A DNA stretch of 64,000 nucleotides from Pseudonocardia kujensis (GCF_021283305.1 NZ_JAJSOK010000020.1:52497-116496), one strand, 5' to 3'. Shown: positions 24,330-32,908, numbered from the stretch's first letter. Program-made: numbers and translations. Notes: generated by a model not told the origin, from the letters alone.

Positions 24330-25828
24330 GCGCCACGTTCCTCGGCACTCCGGCCTTCCCGACCGCGGCGCGCACCGCGTTGGCCGACACCCAGCTGCGC
24401 CGCAACCTCGCCCACGCGACCGGCACGATCCGGGCCAAGCGGGCCGCCGTCGTCGGCGAGGTCGACGAGTGGGAGCGGCTGCGGCGCGCCGGTGCCGCGC
24501 TCAAGGACCGCACCCTGCGGCACCTCGACACGTACCTCGCCCAGCTCGAGGAGTCGCTGACCCGGGCCGGGGCGACCGTGCACTGGGCCCGCGACGCCGC
24601 CGAGGCCAACCGGATCGTCGTCGACATCGCGCGCGGGCACGGCACGGACGAGGTCGTCAAGGTCAAGTCCATGGCGACCCAGGAGATCGGGCTCAACGAG
24701 GCCCTGGAGGCCGCCGGGATCCACGCCTGGGAGACCGACCTGGCCGAGCTCATCGTGCAGCTCGGCGAGGACCTGCCCAGCCACATCCTGGTGCCCGCGA
24801 TCCACCGCAACCGCTCCGAGGTGCGGGAGATCTTCCTGCGGGAGATGGGCCGGTACGGGAGGCCCGCGCCCCCCGACCTCACCGACACGCCGGCCGAGCT
24901 CGCCGCCGCTGCCCGGGCGCACCTGCGGGAGAAGTTCCTGCGCGCCAAGGTCGCGGTGTCCGGGGCCAACTTCGCCGTCGCGGAGACCGGCACCCTGGCC
25001 GTGGTCGAGAGCGAGGGCAACGGCCGGATGTGCCTGACCCTGCCCGAGGTGCTGGTCAGCGTGGTGGGCATCGAGAAGCTGGTGCCCACCTGGGCGGACC
25101 TCGACGTCTTCCTGCAGCTGTTGCCGCGCAGCTCCACCGGCGAGCGGATGAACCCGTACACCTCGATGTGGAGCGGCGTGACCCCTGCCGACGGGCCGCA
25201 GGAGGTGCACGTCGTGCTGCTCGACAACGGGCGCACGGACGTCCTCGCCGACGAGGTCGGCCGGCAGGCGTTGCGCTGCATCCGCTGCTCGGCCTGCCTC
25301 AACGTCTGCCCGGTCTACGAGCGCACCGGCGGGCACAGCTACGGCTCGGTCTACCCGGGTCCGATCGGCGCGATCCTCACCCCGATGCTGCGCGGGGTCG
25401 GGCACGACACCCAGCTCGACTCGCTGCCCTACGCGTCGAGCCTGTGCGGCGCCTGCTTCGAGGTGTGCCCGGTGCGGATCGACATCCCGGAGGTGCTGGT
25501 GCACCTGCGTACGAAGGTGGTCGACGCCCACCGGGGCGAGCCGAAGGTGCAGAACCTGGCGATGAAGGCGGCGTCGTGGGCGTTCGCCGACGCCCGGCGG
25601 ACAGCCGCCGCGGAGCGGATCTCCGGGGCGGTCGGCAAGGTCCTCCGGGGTACGAAGCGCCGCGCCCCCGGCGGTCGTGGGGTGCTCGGCGCGCTGCCCG
25701 GCCCGGCCGCGGCCTGGTCCGACGCGCGGGACGTGCCGGTGCCGGCGGCGGAGTCGTTCCGGGCCTGGTGGGCGCGGACGGACGGCGGCCGGACCGAGCG
25801 GCAGGACGAGGACGGGGGAGCGCAGTGA
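24326..25828 (+). CDS. lutB: L-lactate oxidation Fe-S/LUD subunit B
   Basis: 500 aa. An N-terminal LUD domain (VKVKSMATQEIGLNEALEAA, VAVSGANFAVAETGTLAVVE) is followed by a double 4Fe-4S ferredoxin segment. The first cluster motif is CIRCSACLNVCPVY at about 317-330; the second is CGACFEVCPVRIDIP. The extended C-terminus ends near ESFRAWWARTDGG, typical for LutB. It carries electrons between lactate oxidation and the membrane quinone pool. It is coupled by 4-bp overlaps to lutA and lutC. Confidence 0.94.
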   Translation: MSATFLGTPAFPTAARTALADTQLRRNLAHATGTIRAKRAAVVGEVDEWERLRRAGAALKDRTLRHLDTYLAQLEESLTRAGATVHWARDAAEANRIVVDIARGHGTDEVVKVKSMATQEIGLNEALEAAGIHAWETDLAELIVQLGEDLPSHILVPAIHRNRSEVREIFLREMGRYGRPAPPDLTDTPAELAAAARAHLREKFLRAKVAVSGANFAVAETGTLAVVESEGNGRMCLTLPEVLVSVVGIEKLVPTWADLDVFLQLLPRSSTGERMNPYTSMWSGVTPADGPQEVHVVLLDNGRTDVLADEVGRQALRCIRCSACLNVCPVYERTGGHSYGSVYPGPIGAILTPMLRGVGHDTQLDSLPYASSLCGACFEVCPVRIDIPEVLVHLRTKVVDAHRGEPKVQNLAMKAASWAFADARRTAAAERISGAVGKVLRGTKRRAPGGRGVLGALPGPAAAWSDARDVPVPAAESFRAWWARTDGGRTERQDEDGGAQ

Positions 25829-26433
25829 GCGCGCGCGAGGAGGTCCTGGGCCGGGTGCGGACGGCCCTGCGCGACGTCCCGGGCGCCGAGAAGCCTGCCG
25901 ACGTCGCCGTGGACCGGCCGCAGCCGCGGCCGACCACCGCCGCCGACGTCGACCTGTTCGCCGAGCGGGTCGCCGACTACAAGGCGACCGTGGTGCGCTG
26001 CACGCCCGAGGACCTGCCGACGCACCTGGCGGCCGCCCTCGACGGTGTCCCGCGCCTGCTGGTTCCCGCCGACCTGCCGGAGGCCCTGCGCCCGGCCGAC
26101 GCGATCCTCGACGAGCAGCTGACGACCGCCGAGCTGGACACCGTCGACGGCGTGCTCACCACGGCCGCACTGGGCATCGCCGAGACCGGCACGATCGTGC
26201 TGGACCACGGGCCGGGCCAGGGGCGCCGGGCGGCGACCCTGGTGCCGGACCGGCACGTGTGCGTGGTGCGGGCGGACCAGGTGGTCGCCGATGTCACCGC
26301 CGCGGTGGCCCGTCTCGACCCGGCCCGGCCGCTGACGTGGATCAGCGGCCCGAGCGCGACCAGCGACATCGAGCTGGACCGGGTCGAGGGCGTGCACGGC
26401 CCCCGCACCCTGATCGTCCTGCTGGTGGGCTGA
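25825..26433 (+). CDS. lutC: L-lactate oxidation LUD subunit C
   Basis: 202 aa LUD-domain protein. The C-terminal core carries TTAALGIAETGTIVLDHGPG then RHVCVVRADQVVADV and WISGPSATSDIELDRVEGVH, the standard LutC end. The start GTG overlaps the lutB stop by 4 bp. It ends the operon; a 41-bp-period palindrome array follows immediately at 26444. Confidence 0.94.
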   Translation: MSAREEVLGRVRTALRDVPGAEKPADVAVDRPQPRPTTAADVDLFAERVADYKATVVRCTPEDLPTHLAAALDGVPRLLVPADLPEALRPADAILDEQLTTAELDTVDGVLTTAALGIAETGTIVLDHGPGQGRRAATLVPDRHVCVVRADQVVADVTAAVARLDPARPLTWISGPSATSDIELDRVEGVHGPRTLIVLLVG

Positions 26434-26443
26434 CTCGCACTCT

Positions 26444-26531
26444 GGAACCATGACGCGCGAGAAAGCCGCCGAGAATCGCGTTGTGGAACCATGACGCGCG
26501 AAACGACGGTCGAAGGCCGCGTCATGGCTCC
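26444..26531. repeat. 41-bp-period palindrome array, locus A (3 copies)
   Basis: Cores GGAACC (26444), GGAACC (26485) and GGCTCC (26526) are spaced exactly 41 bp. They are embedded in GGAACCATGACGCG, CGCGTTGTGGAACCATGACG and CGCGTCATGGCTCC. The first and last copies are inverted and could pair over 14 bp with one mismatch. The array fills the 106-bp gap between the convergent lutC and CoA-transferase B genes. The same element recurs at 35730 and 52416. Confidence 0.8.
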
Positions 26532-26539
26532 CTGGTGCG

Positions 26540-27163
26540 TCAGCGGAGGGGCGCGCCGGTCTTCCCGCGGACCTCGTCCTCGGACACGCCGAAGGTCTCG
26601 AACAGACGCAGGCCCTCGTCGGTCACGTCGATCACGGCGAGGTCGGTGACGATCCGGTTGACGCAGCCCACGCCGGTCAGCGGCAGGGTGCACTGCTCGA
26701 GGATCTTGGGCGAGCCGTCCTTGGAGACGTGGTCCATCATCACGATGACCTTCTTCGCCCCGTGGACGAGGTCCATCGCCCCGCCCATCCCCTTGATCAT
26801 CTTGCCGGGGATGGCCCAGTTGGCGAGGTCGCCGGTCGCGCTGACCTGCATCGCACCCAGCACGGCGACGTCGACCTTGCCCCCGCGGATCATCGAGAAG
26901 CTGTCCGACGAGCCGAAGTAGCTCGCGCCGGGCAGGACGGTGACGGTCTCCTTGCCCGCGTTGATCAGGTCCGGGTCGACCTCGTCGTCGGTCGGGTAGG
27001 GGCCGACGCCGAGGATGCCGTTCTCGCTGTGCAGCACCACGGTCCGGGTGCCCGGGATGTGGTCGGGCACGAGCGTCGGCATGCCGATGCCGAGGTTGAC
27101 GTACGAGCCGTCGGGCAGCTCGTCGGCCACCCGCTTGGCGAGCTGGTCCCTGGTGAGGCTCAT
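26540..27163 (-). CDS. scoB: 3-oxoacid CoA-transferase subunit B
   Basis: 207 aa. [18 protein letters not shown] is followed by [16 protein letters not shown], where the S-E-N-G motif carries the catalytic Glu47 that forms the glutamyl-CoA thioester. [19 protein letters not shown] and [20 protein letters not shown] are family hallmarks. It transfers CoA from succinyl-CoA to a 3-oxoacid. Sequence favours acetoacetate (SCOT) type, but the pcaB and IclR neighbours allow 3-oxoadipate (PcaJ). ATG 27163; subunit A lies 70 bp upstream on the same strand. Confidence 0.92.
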   Translation of the reverse strand: MSLTRDQLAKRVADELPDGSYVNLGIGMPTLVPDHIPGTRTVVLHSENGILGVGPYPTDDEVDPDLINAGKETVTVLPGASYFGSSDSFSMIRGGKVDVAVLGAMQVSATGDLANWAIPGKMIKGMGGAMDLVHGAKKVIVMMDHVSKDGSPKILEQCTLPLTGVGCVNRIVTDLAVIDVTDEGLRLFETFGVSEDEVRGKTGAPLR

Positions 27164-27233
27164 CGTTCTCCCTCGCTGCGCGAGCTCGACGCTCCGCACG
27201 GACGCTGTGGTGAGGATTCGCTCGCAGGCTCGC

Positions 27234-27980
27234 TCACGAGCGCACCGTCCTGAACTCGACCGGCTTCTCGGCGTCGGGCACGTGCACGACGCGCTGGACG
27301 TGGATGCCGGGGGTGTGCACGGCGTCGGCGTCGATCTCGCCGGGCTCGACGAGGTGCTCGACCTGCGCGATCGTGATCCGCCCGGCCGCGGCGCAATCCG
27401 GGTTGAAGTTGCGGGCGCTGCGCCGGTAGACGAGGTTGCCGTGCCGGTCGCCCTTCCAGGCGTGCACCAGCGCGAAGTCCGGGGCGATGGCGCGCTCGAG
27501 CACGTAGCGCACGCCGTCGAACTCGCGGACCTCCTTCGGCGGGGACTTCACCGCGACGGTGCCGTCGGCGGCGTAGCGCCACGGCAGGCCGCCGTCGCCG
27601 ACCAGGGTGCCCACACCCGCCGGGGTGAAGAACGCCGGGATCCCTGCGCCCCCGGCGCGCAGCCGCTCGGCGAGCGTGCCCTGCGGGGTCAGCTCCAGCT
27701 CGAGCTCACCGGCCAGGTACTGCCGGGCGAACTCCTTGTTGTTGCCGACGTAGGAGCCGATCGTCCGGCGGATCCGGCCCGCGGCGAGCAGGGTGCCCAG
27801 GCCGAAGCCGTCCACCCCCAGGTTGTTGCTGATCGTCTCGAGGTCGGTCGCGCCCTGCTCGAGCAGGGCCGCGATCAGCGCGGTCGGGACGCCGGACATG
27901 CCGAAGCCCCCGACGGCCAGGGACGCGCCGTCCCCGATGTCGGCGACCGCTTCGCGCGCCGACGCCACCACCTTGTCCAT
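27234..27980 (-). CDS. scoA: 3-oxoacid CoA-transferase subunit A
   Basis: 248 aa from ATG 27980. It shows the SCOT-A pattern [52 protein letters not shown], then [20 protein letters not shown] and [11 protein letters not shown]. It forms the heteromer with subunit B just downstream. A perfect GTTCG/CGAAC dyad at 28019-28033, 38 bp upstream, is a probable IclR-family operator and hints at control by the IclR regulator at 29925. This would fit a PcaI role in the beta-ketoadipate pathway. Confidence 0.92.
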   Translation of the reverse strand: MDKVVASAREAVADIGDGASLAVGGFGMSGVPTALIAALLEQGATDLETISNNLGVDGFGLGTLLAAGRIRRTIGSYVGNNKEFARQYLAGELELELTPQGTLAERLRAGGAGIPAFFTPAGVGTLVGDGGLPWRYAADGTVAVKSPPKEVREFDGVRYVLERAIAPDFALVHAWKGDRHGNLVYRRSARNFNPDCAAAGRITIAQVEHLVEPGEIDADAVHTPGIHVQRVVHVPDAEKPVEFRTVRS

Positions 27981-28018
27981 GGCGGGCACCGTACCGTCCG
28001 TTCGCATCTCGCACAAGA

Positions 28019-28033
28019 GTTCGTATTGCGAAC
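28019..28033. promoter_or_regulatory. candidate IclR/PcaR operator
   Basis: GTTCGTATTGCGAAC has 5-bp perfect arms. It is AT-richer than its surroundings and resembles Pca/Pob-type IclR operators. It sits 39-53 bp upstream of the CoA-transferase A start (27980). Confidence 0.5.
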
Positions 28034-28088
28034 AGGGGCGGGCAGGGGTGTGGTGAGGGTCGCCGCGGCGACCCTCACCGTTCCGGCG

Positions 28089-28739
28089 TCAGAGGAGGGC
28101 GGCCTGCAGGTCGGCGGCGGTGTCGTAGACCGCGACCGCGCCGGCGGTGTCGAGCTCGCCCGGCTCGCCGTAGCCCCAGCCCGCACCCAGGCAGGAGATG
28201 CCGTGCCGGCCGGAGCCGACGACGTCGTGCAGCCGGTCGCCGACCATGATCGTCTCGTCCGGGGCGGGGGAGCCGAGCCGGCGCAGCGCCTCCTCCACCA
28301 CGGCCGCCTTGCTGGGCCGCTGCGCGTCGACCGTGTCGCCGGTGATGGCGGTGAACAGCTCGGTCCAGCCCTGGTTGGCGAGGATCTCCCGGGCGGCGGG
28401 CTCGGCCTTGCTCGTCGCGAGCCCGAGCCGGACCCCGGCGCCGGCGAGGGCGCGCAGCAGGTCCTCGATGCCCGGGTACGGGGTCGACTTGAGCAGGCCG
28501 CTCTCGCGGTACAGCGGCCGGTAGAGCGCGAGGATGCGCTCGGCGTTCTCCGCGCCCACCAGCGGCGGCAGCGACTCGTAGAGCGGCGGGCCGAGCAGGT
28601 GGCGGCCGATCACGGTGTCGTCGTAGGGCACGCCGACCTGCTCGAAGGCGGTGCGGAGGGTCCCCAGAATGCCGGGGGCGGAGTCGACGAGGGTGCCGTC
28701 GAGGTCGAGGAGCACGGTGCGGTAGCGGGGGCGCGTCAC
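28089..28739 (-). CDS. HAD-superfamily phosphatase (phosphoglycolate phosphatase-like)
   Basis: 216 aa from GTG 28739. HAD motif I is LLDLDGTLVDSAPGI, motif II LGLATSKAEPAA, motif III lysine in RPSKAAVVEEAL, and motif IV IMVGDRLHDVVGSG. The cap between motifs I and II is a small helical C1 type as in Gph/PgmB. It probably removes phosphate from small metabolites; substrate unproven. It is divergent from pcaB (49-bp gap). Confidence 0.9.
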   Translation of the reverse strand: MTRPRYRTVLLDLDGTLVDSAPGILGTLRTAFEQVGVPYDDTVIGRHLLGPPLYESLPPLVGAENAERILALYRPLYRESGLLKSTPYPGIEDLLRALAGAGVRLGLATSKAEPAAREILANQGWTELFTAITGDTVDAQRPSKAAVVEEALRRLGSPAPDETIMVGDRLHDVVGSGRHGISCLGAGWGYGEPGELDTAGAVAVYDTAADLQAALL

Positions 28740-28774
28740 GGGGCCATTGTCCCTGACCACACGGGACGCATGCC

Positions 28775-28786
28775 GTACGGTCGTAC
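28775..28786 (+). promoter_or_regulatory. -10/operator dyad in front of leaderless pcaB
   Basis: GTACGGTCGTAC (arms GTACG/CGTAC) overlaps a TACGGT -10 element at 28776-28781. That element lies 7 nt before the ATG at 28789, so the transcript is probably leaderless and the dyad could be an operator. Confidence 0.4.
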
Positions 28787-28788
28787 GC

Positions 28789-29928
28789 ATGACGAACACG
28801 GGGTTGCTCGCGCCGCTCTCCGGCACCGACGCCGTCGCCGCGCACCTCGACGACACCGCGTGGGTCCGCGCGCTGCTCGACGTCGAGGTCGCCCTCTCCC
28901 GCGCCGCCGCACGCTACGCCCTCGTCCGGTCCGACGACGCGGAGGAGGTCGCCGCCGCGGCGGACCGGCTCGCCGCGGACCCGGACGTGCCGGGCGAGCT
29001 CGCCGCCGCGGCCGTCGAGGGCGGGAACCCGGTCATCCCGCTGGCCCGCCTTCTCCGCAGGGAGGCGGGCGGAGCGAGCGGCGCCGTGCACCCGGGCGCG
29101 ACCAGCCAGGACGTCATGGACACCGCCCTGGTGCTGCTCGTCCGCCGCGCCGCACCGACACTGCTCGCCGACCTCCGGGCTGCCGCCGCCGCCGCGGCCC
29201 GGCTCGCCGCCGCCCACCGCGACACCCCGGCGATCGCGCGCACCCTCGGCCAGCAGGCCCTGCCGACCACGTTCGGCCTGGTCGCGGCGGGGTGGGCGGC
29301 CGGGCTCGACACCGCCGCCCGGGAGCTTGCGGCGCGGGTCGACGCCCTGCCGGTCCAGTTCGGGGGTGCGGCCGGCACGCTCGCCGCCTCGCACCCGCAC
29401 GGCCCCGCCGTCGCCGACGCCGTCGCCGACCTGCTCGGGCTCGCCCCGCAGGGCGTCCCGTGGCACACCGAGCGCACCCGGATCGGCACCCTGGCCGGGG
29501 CCCTCGGGGTCGCCGCCGGCGCGTGCGCGAAGCCCGCGACGGACGTCGTGCTGCTGTCGCAGACCGAGGTCGGCGAGGTCTCGGAGGCGGCCCCCGGCGA
29601 CTCGTCGTCGATGCCGCACAAACGCAACCCCATCGCCGCGATCACCGCGCGGGCGTCGGCGCGGCGGGCGCCCGGGCTGGTCGCGACGCTGCTCGCCGCG
29701 ATGGACCACGAGCACCAGCGCGCGGCCGGCGCCTGGCACGCGGAGTGGGGCACGCTCACCGACCTGCTCGCGGTGACCGGCGGCGCCGCGGCGCGGCTCC
29801 GCACCTGTCTGGAGGGCCTGCAGGTGCACCCGGACGCCCTGCGTCGCAACCTCGCCCTGACGACCGACGGCGAGCCCGACACCGGGCACGCCGCGGAGCT
29901 CGTCGACCGGATCCTGGAGGCCCGGTGA
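28789..29928 (+). CDS. pcaB: 3-carboxy-cis,cis-muconate cycloisomerase-like lyase
   Basis: 379 aa of the fumarase/aspartase superfamily. Signature DSSSMPHKRNP at about 271-281; earlier VHPGATSQDVMDTALVLL gives the T-S-Q-D-x-x-D-T motif. PcaB converts 3-carboxymuconate to 4-carboxymuconolactone in protocatechuate degradation. It is shorter than many actinobacterial PcaB proteins (about 450 aa), lacking much of the C-terminal domain, though short forms exist in other phyla. The ATG at 28789 lies 7 nt after TACGGT. It overlaps the IclR gene by 4 bp. Adenylosuccinate lyase is less likely given the neighbours. Confidence 0.85.
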   Translation: MTNTGLLAPLSGTDAVAAHLDDTAWVRALLDVEVALSRAAARYALVRSDDAEEVAAAADRLAADPDVPGELAAAAVEGGNPVIPLARLLRREAGGASGAVHPGATSQDVMDTALVLLVRRAAPTLLADLRAAAAAAARLAAAHRDTPAIARTLGQQALPTTFGLVAAGWAAGLDTAARELAARVDALPVQFGGAAGTLAASHPHGPAVADAVADLLGLAPQGVPWHTERTRIGTLAGALGVAAGACAKPATDVVLLSQTEVGEVSEAAPGDSSSMPHKRNPIAAITARASARRAPGLVATLLAAMDHEHQRAAGAWHAEWGTLTDLLAVTGGAAARLRTCLEGLQVHPDALRRNLALTTDGEPDTGHAAELVDRILEAR

Positions 29929-30713
29929 ACGCGCCCGACCCGGAGAACCACGCGGTCCGCCCCGAGCACGTCCAGTCGCTCGCCCGCGGGCTGTCGGTGA
30001 TCAAGGCGTTCGACGGGGCACACCCGGCGCAGACGCTGTCCGACGTCGCCCGCGCCACCGGGCTGACCCGCGCCGCGGCCCGCCGCTTCCTGCTCACGCT
30101 CGTCGAGCTCGGCTACGTCCGCACGGACGGGCGGCTCTTCGCCCTCACCCCGCGCGTGCTGGAGCTGGGCTACTCCTACCTCTCGGCCCTGTCGCTGCCC
30201 GAACTCGCCGCCCCGCACCTCGAGGAGCTCGTCGAGACCGTGCACGAGTCGGCCTCGGTCTCGGTGCTCGACGGCGGCGACGTCGTGTACGTCGCGCGGG
30301 TCGCCACCGCGCGGATCATGGCCGTGTCGATCACCGTCGGCACCCGCTTCCCGGCCTACGCCACCTCGATGGGGCGGGTGCTGCTGGCCGCCCTGCCCCC
30401 GGCCGAGCTCGACGCGCGGCTGGGGGCGCTCGAGCCGCTCACCGACCGCACGGTGGCCGACCGGGACGCCCTGCGCGACGTCCTCGGCGACGTCCGGGCC
30501 GCCGGCTACTGCCTGGTCGACCAGGAGCTGGAGGACGGGCTGCGCTCCGTCGCGGTCCCGATCCGCGACGCCGCGGGCACCGTGGTCGCGGCCGCCAACG
30601 TCAGTACCCACGCGCTGCGCAACAGCACCGCCTGGCTGCGTGACGAGGCCCTGCCGCACCTGCGCGCCTGCGCCGCGGCCGTCGAGGCGGACCTGAAGGG
30701 GCTGCGGGGGTGA
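29925..30713 (+). CDS. pcaR: IclR-family regulator, PcaR-like
   Basis: 262 aa, GTG overlapping the pcaB stop. The N-terminal winged helix has VQSLARGLSVIKAFDGAHP and LSDVARATGLTRAAARRFLL. The IclR effector domain has VSVLDGGDVVYVARVATARI, GTRFPAYATSMGRVLLA and GYCLVDQELEDGLRSVAVPI. The A-T-S-M-G-R-V-L-L-A block is typical of PcaR/PobR. It likely senses an aromatic-pathway intermediate and acts at the dyad at 28019 and the dyad before pcaB. No other pca genes (GHCD) are in the window. Confidence 0.87.
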   Translation: MNAPDPENHAVRPEHVQSLARGLSVIKAFDGAHPAQTLSDVARATGLTRAAARRFLLTLVELGYVRTDGRLFALTPRVLELGYSYLSALSLPELAAPHLEELVETVHESASVSVLDGGDVVYVARVATARIMAVSITVGTRFPAYATSMGRVLLAALPPAELDARLGALEPLTDRTVADRDALRDVLGDVRAAGYCLVDQELEDGLRSVAVPIRDAAGTVVAAANVSTHALRNSTAWLRDEALPHLRACAAAVEADLKGLRG

Positions 30714-30780
30714 CCCCGGCGGGCGCCCGGCGCGGGCCCGTGCTGCGATGGTGCGTCCGAGAGGCGACCGAGGGGGACCC

Positions 30781-31701
30781 GTGGCCGAGCGACCGATCGT
30801 GCTGGGCGTGCAGCCGTGCGGGGAGGGCACCGATCCGGGCCGGTACCTGGAGCGGATGACCCTCACGGCGCGGGGGGTCGACGTGCTGTTCCTGATCGAC
30901 CCCGTGCCCGGTCCCGCCGCTGCGGAGCGCGCGCATCCCCGCCTCGACGCCCTCGCGAGCGCCACCCGTGTGGCCCCGGGCGTGCCCGGCACCGGGCTGG
31001 TGCCGCAGGTGTCCGTGACCGGAGCCGATCCCGTCGCCCTGCACGACGCCGTGGCCGCGCTCGACGCGGCCTCCCTCGGGAGGGCCGGGTGGGAGGTCGT
31101 CGTGCGGGATCCCGTCGCGCCGACCCCGCCCGGGGAGCTGTGGGCCGAGGCCGCGGAGGTCGTCGAGGCGGCGCACCGGCTCCGGACGGGTGGCCGCGCC
31201 GGGGTCGCCGAGGGGTTCAGCGGCGAGTTCGTGCAGGTCCGCGGCCGGATCCCGGTGCCGCGGTCGCCGCAGGGCGAGCCGGTCGTCGTGATCCGCGTCG
31301 ACGCACCCGAGGCACTGCCGGTGGCGGCCCGGTCCGCCGACGTCGTGCGGATCTCCGCCGGCTCCGTGCGGGAGGCGGCGATGCGCCGGCTCGACGTCGA
31401 GGGCGCGGCCGCCGAGGCCGGGCGCGACCCGGCGACGCTGCGCGTCCTGGTGGACGTGGGCGTGGGGGCGGGGGACGGGCTGCACCACTCCGGCTCGGCC
31501 GGGCTGGCCTCACTCACCCGCGAGCTCGCCGCGGCCGGCGCCGACGGCGTGGTGTTCCTCCCCGCCCGGCCGCGCGGGCTGGAGAAGGTGGCCGACGACG
31601 TCGTCCCGCTGCTGCGGGCGCACCGGACCCCGCTGCGCACCCTGCGCGAGCGGTTCGGCCTGCCCGTGCCCACCGCCGGGCTGGCCACCGCTCCGCACTG
31701 A
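30781..31701 (+). CDS. LLM-class (luciferase-like) flavin oxidoreductase-like protein, short
   Basis: 306 aa from GTG 30781 after GAGGGGGACCC. The central part EGFSGEFVQVRGRIPVPRSP then PQGEPVVVIRV resembles the N-P-R-P-P-Q-G-x-P-V block of NtaA/SnaA-type luciferase-family monooxygenases, followed by a candidate F-A-D-V-V-like AARSADVVRI. The usual N-terminal TIM-barrel start (W-R-x-P and E-H-H motifs) is weak, and the protein is shorter than the usual 350-450 aa. It may be a degenerate or specialised member; flavin use is uncertain. Confidence 0.6.
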   Translation: MAERPIVLGVQPCGEGTDPGRYLERMTLTARGVDVLFLIDPVPGPAAAERAHPRLDALASATRVAPGVPGTGLVPQVSVTGADPVALHDAVAALDAASLGRAGWEVVVRDPVAPTPPGELWAEAAEVVEAAHRLRTGGRAGVAEGFSGEFVQVRGRIPVPRSPQGEPVVVIRVDAPEALPVAARSADVVRISAGSVREAAMRRLDVEGAAAEAGRDPATLRVLVDVGVGAGDGLHHSGSAGLASLTRELAAAGADGVVFLPARPRGLEKVADDVVPLLRAHRTPLRTLRERFGLPVPTAGLATAPH

Positions 31702-31753
31702 CCGTCCCCTTCTGTCGGGGGCGGATGGCGCAGTGCGCGGCGTGGGGGAGCGC

Positions 31754-32794
31754 GTGCTGTCGTGGGGCGAGCTGAACCGTGCGCTGCTGGCGCGGCAGCT
31801 GTTGCTGCAGCGGGCCCGGACGGGTTCGGTCCGCGCCGTGGAGCGGGTGGGCGGGCTGCAGACGCAGTACGCGCCGTCGGGCTACGTCGGGCTGTGGTCG
31901 CGGCTGCGGGACTTCCGCCGCGAGGACCTCACCGCGGCGCTGACCGGGCGCCGGATCGTCCAGGCCTGGGTCATGCGCTGCACGATCCACATGGTCTCGG
32001 CGGCCGACCTCGCGCCGCTCACCGAGGCGGTGCGCGAGCCCCGGCGCCGATGGTGGCTGCGGGTCCAGAAGCAGGCCGCGGGGCTGGACATGCCCGCCGT
32101 GGCCGCCGCGGTCCGCGGGTACCTCGCGCACGGGCCGCTGAAGCAGGCCGAGATCGTGGCGCGGCTCGCGGAGGACGGGTTCCCGAAGATCGCCTTCCAG
32201 GGCGTGCAGCTGTGGCTCGACATGGTCCGGGTGCCGCCCGCCGGGACCTGGGAGTCGCCCCGCGCACACGTGTACGGGCTGGCCGAGCACTGGGTGCCCG
32301 CGGACGGGGCCGACCGCACCCGCGCCGAGGAGCTGCTGGTCGAGCGCTACCTGCGGGGCTTCGGGCCGGCGTCGGCGCAGGACGTCGCGCGGTACGCGGG
32401 CTGGACGGTCACCGAGGTGCGGGCGGTGCTCGGGCGGCTGGAGACCCGGCGGTTCCGCGACCCGGCGGGCGGCGAGCTCGTCGACCTGCCGCGGCTGCCG
32501 ATCCCGGCCGCCGCCACGCCGGCGCCGGTGCGGTTCCTGTCGAACTGGGACGCGGTGCTCCTGCTCGGGCACGCCACCCGGGCGGCCATCCTGCCCGCGG
32601 AGCACCGGGAGAAGGTGTTCGCCACGCGTATGCCGCAGTCCACGCCCACGTTCCTGGTCGACGGCCGGGTGGCCGGGACCTGGCGGTTCACCCACGGCCG
32701 GGTCGTGCCGGCCGCCTTCGAGGAGCTGCCCGCGACCGTGGCACGGGAGGTGGCGGAGGAGGCGGAGCGGCTCACGGCGTTCCACCTGGCCTGA
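31754..32794 (+). CDS. AlkZ-like winged-helix DNA glycosylase (HTH_42)
   Basis: 346 aa from GTG 31754 (upstream GTGs at 31733 and 31742 possible; GGGGGAG precedes 31754). HTH_42-family layout: LNRALLARQLLLQR, then GLQTQYAPSGYVGLWSRL, IVQAWVMRCTIHMVSAADL, and later RYLRGFGPASAQDVARYAG and VRFLSNWDAVLLLGH. The Q36-T-Q38 motif matches the catalytic Q-x-Q of Streptomyces AlkZ (Gln37/Gln39), which unhooks alkylated or cross-linked bases; the E. coli YcaQ branch has Q-x-D instead. Function is inferred from the family. No biosynthetic cluster is adjacent. Confidence 0.82.
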   Translation: MLSWGELNRALLARQLLLQRARTGSVRAVERVGGLQTQYAPSGYVGLWSRLRDFRREDLTAALTGRRIVQAWVMRCTIHMVSAADLAPLTEAVREPRRRWWLRVQKQAAGLDMPAVAAAVRGYLAHGPLKQAEIVARLAEDGFPKIAFQGVQLWLDMVRVPPAGTWESPRAHVYGLAEHWVPADGADRTRAEELLVERYLRGFGPASAQDVARYAGWTVTEVRAVLGRLETRRFRDPAGGELVDLPRLPIPAAATPAPVRFLSNWDAVLLLGHATRAAILPAEHREKVFATRMPQSTPTFLVDGRVAGTWRFTHGRVVPAAFEELPATVAREVAEEAERLTAFHLA

Positions 32795-32796
32795 AC

Positions 32797-32862
32797 GCCC
32801 GGCCCGAACAGCCGGCCCGAACAGCCGGCCCGAACAGCCGGGCCGAACGGCCGGGCCGAACA
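32797..32862. repeat. 13-bp tandem repeat, five units
   Basis: Units of GCCGGCCCGAACA: one 14-bp unit at 32797-32810, then 13-bp units starting at 32811, 32824, 32837 and 32850, the last two with GGGCC in place of GGCCC. It begins 2 bp after the glycosylase stop and lies in a convergent gap. The switch from GGCCC to GGGCC lets units pair with one another as hairpins. Confidence 0.8.
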
Positions 32863-32870
32863 CGCCGGCC

Positions 32871-32894
32871 GGCCGGCCCCGGTCGGGGCCGGCC
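32871..32894. terminator. strong GC hairpin between convergent genes
   Basis: GGCCGGCCCC and GGGGCCGGCC form a perfect 10-bp stem with a GGTC loop. It lies between the stop codons of the glycosylase (32794) and the small membrane gene (32909). No U-tract; it may terminate in both directions. Confidence 0.6.
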
Positions 32895-32908
32895 CGTCGG
32901 GACGGAAT

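Noticed and set aside
26444..26531. CRISPR-like array at the 41-bp-period palindromes
   Set aside because: Two or three copies only, palindromic and partly inverted, spacers resemble each other between loci, and no cas genes in the window.
27015..29924. Long plus-strand frame running into the IclR gene
   Set aside because: Only the part from GTG 29925 encodes IclR motifs; the upstream part is antisense to the CoA-transferase and HAD genes.
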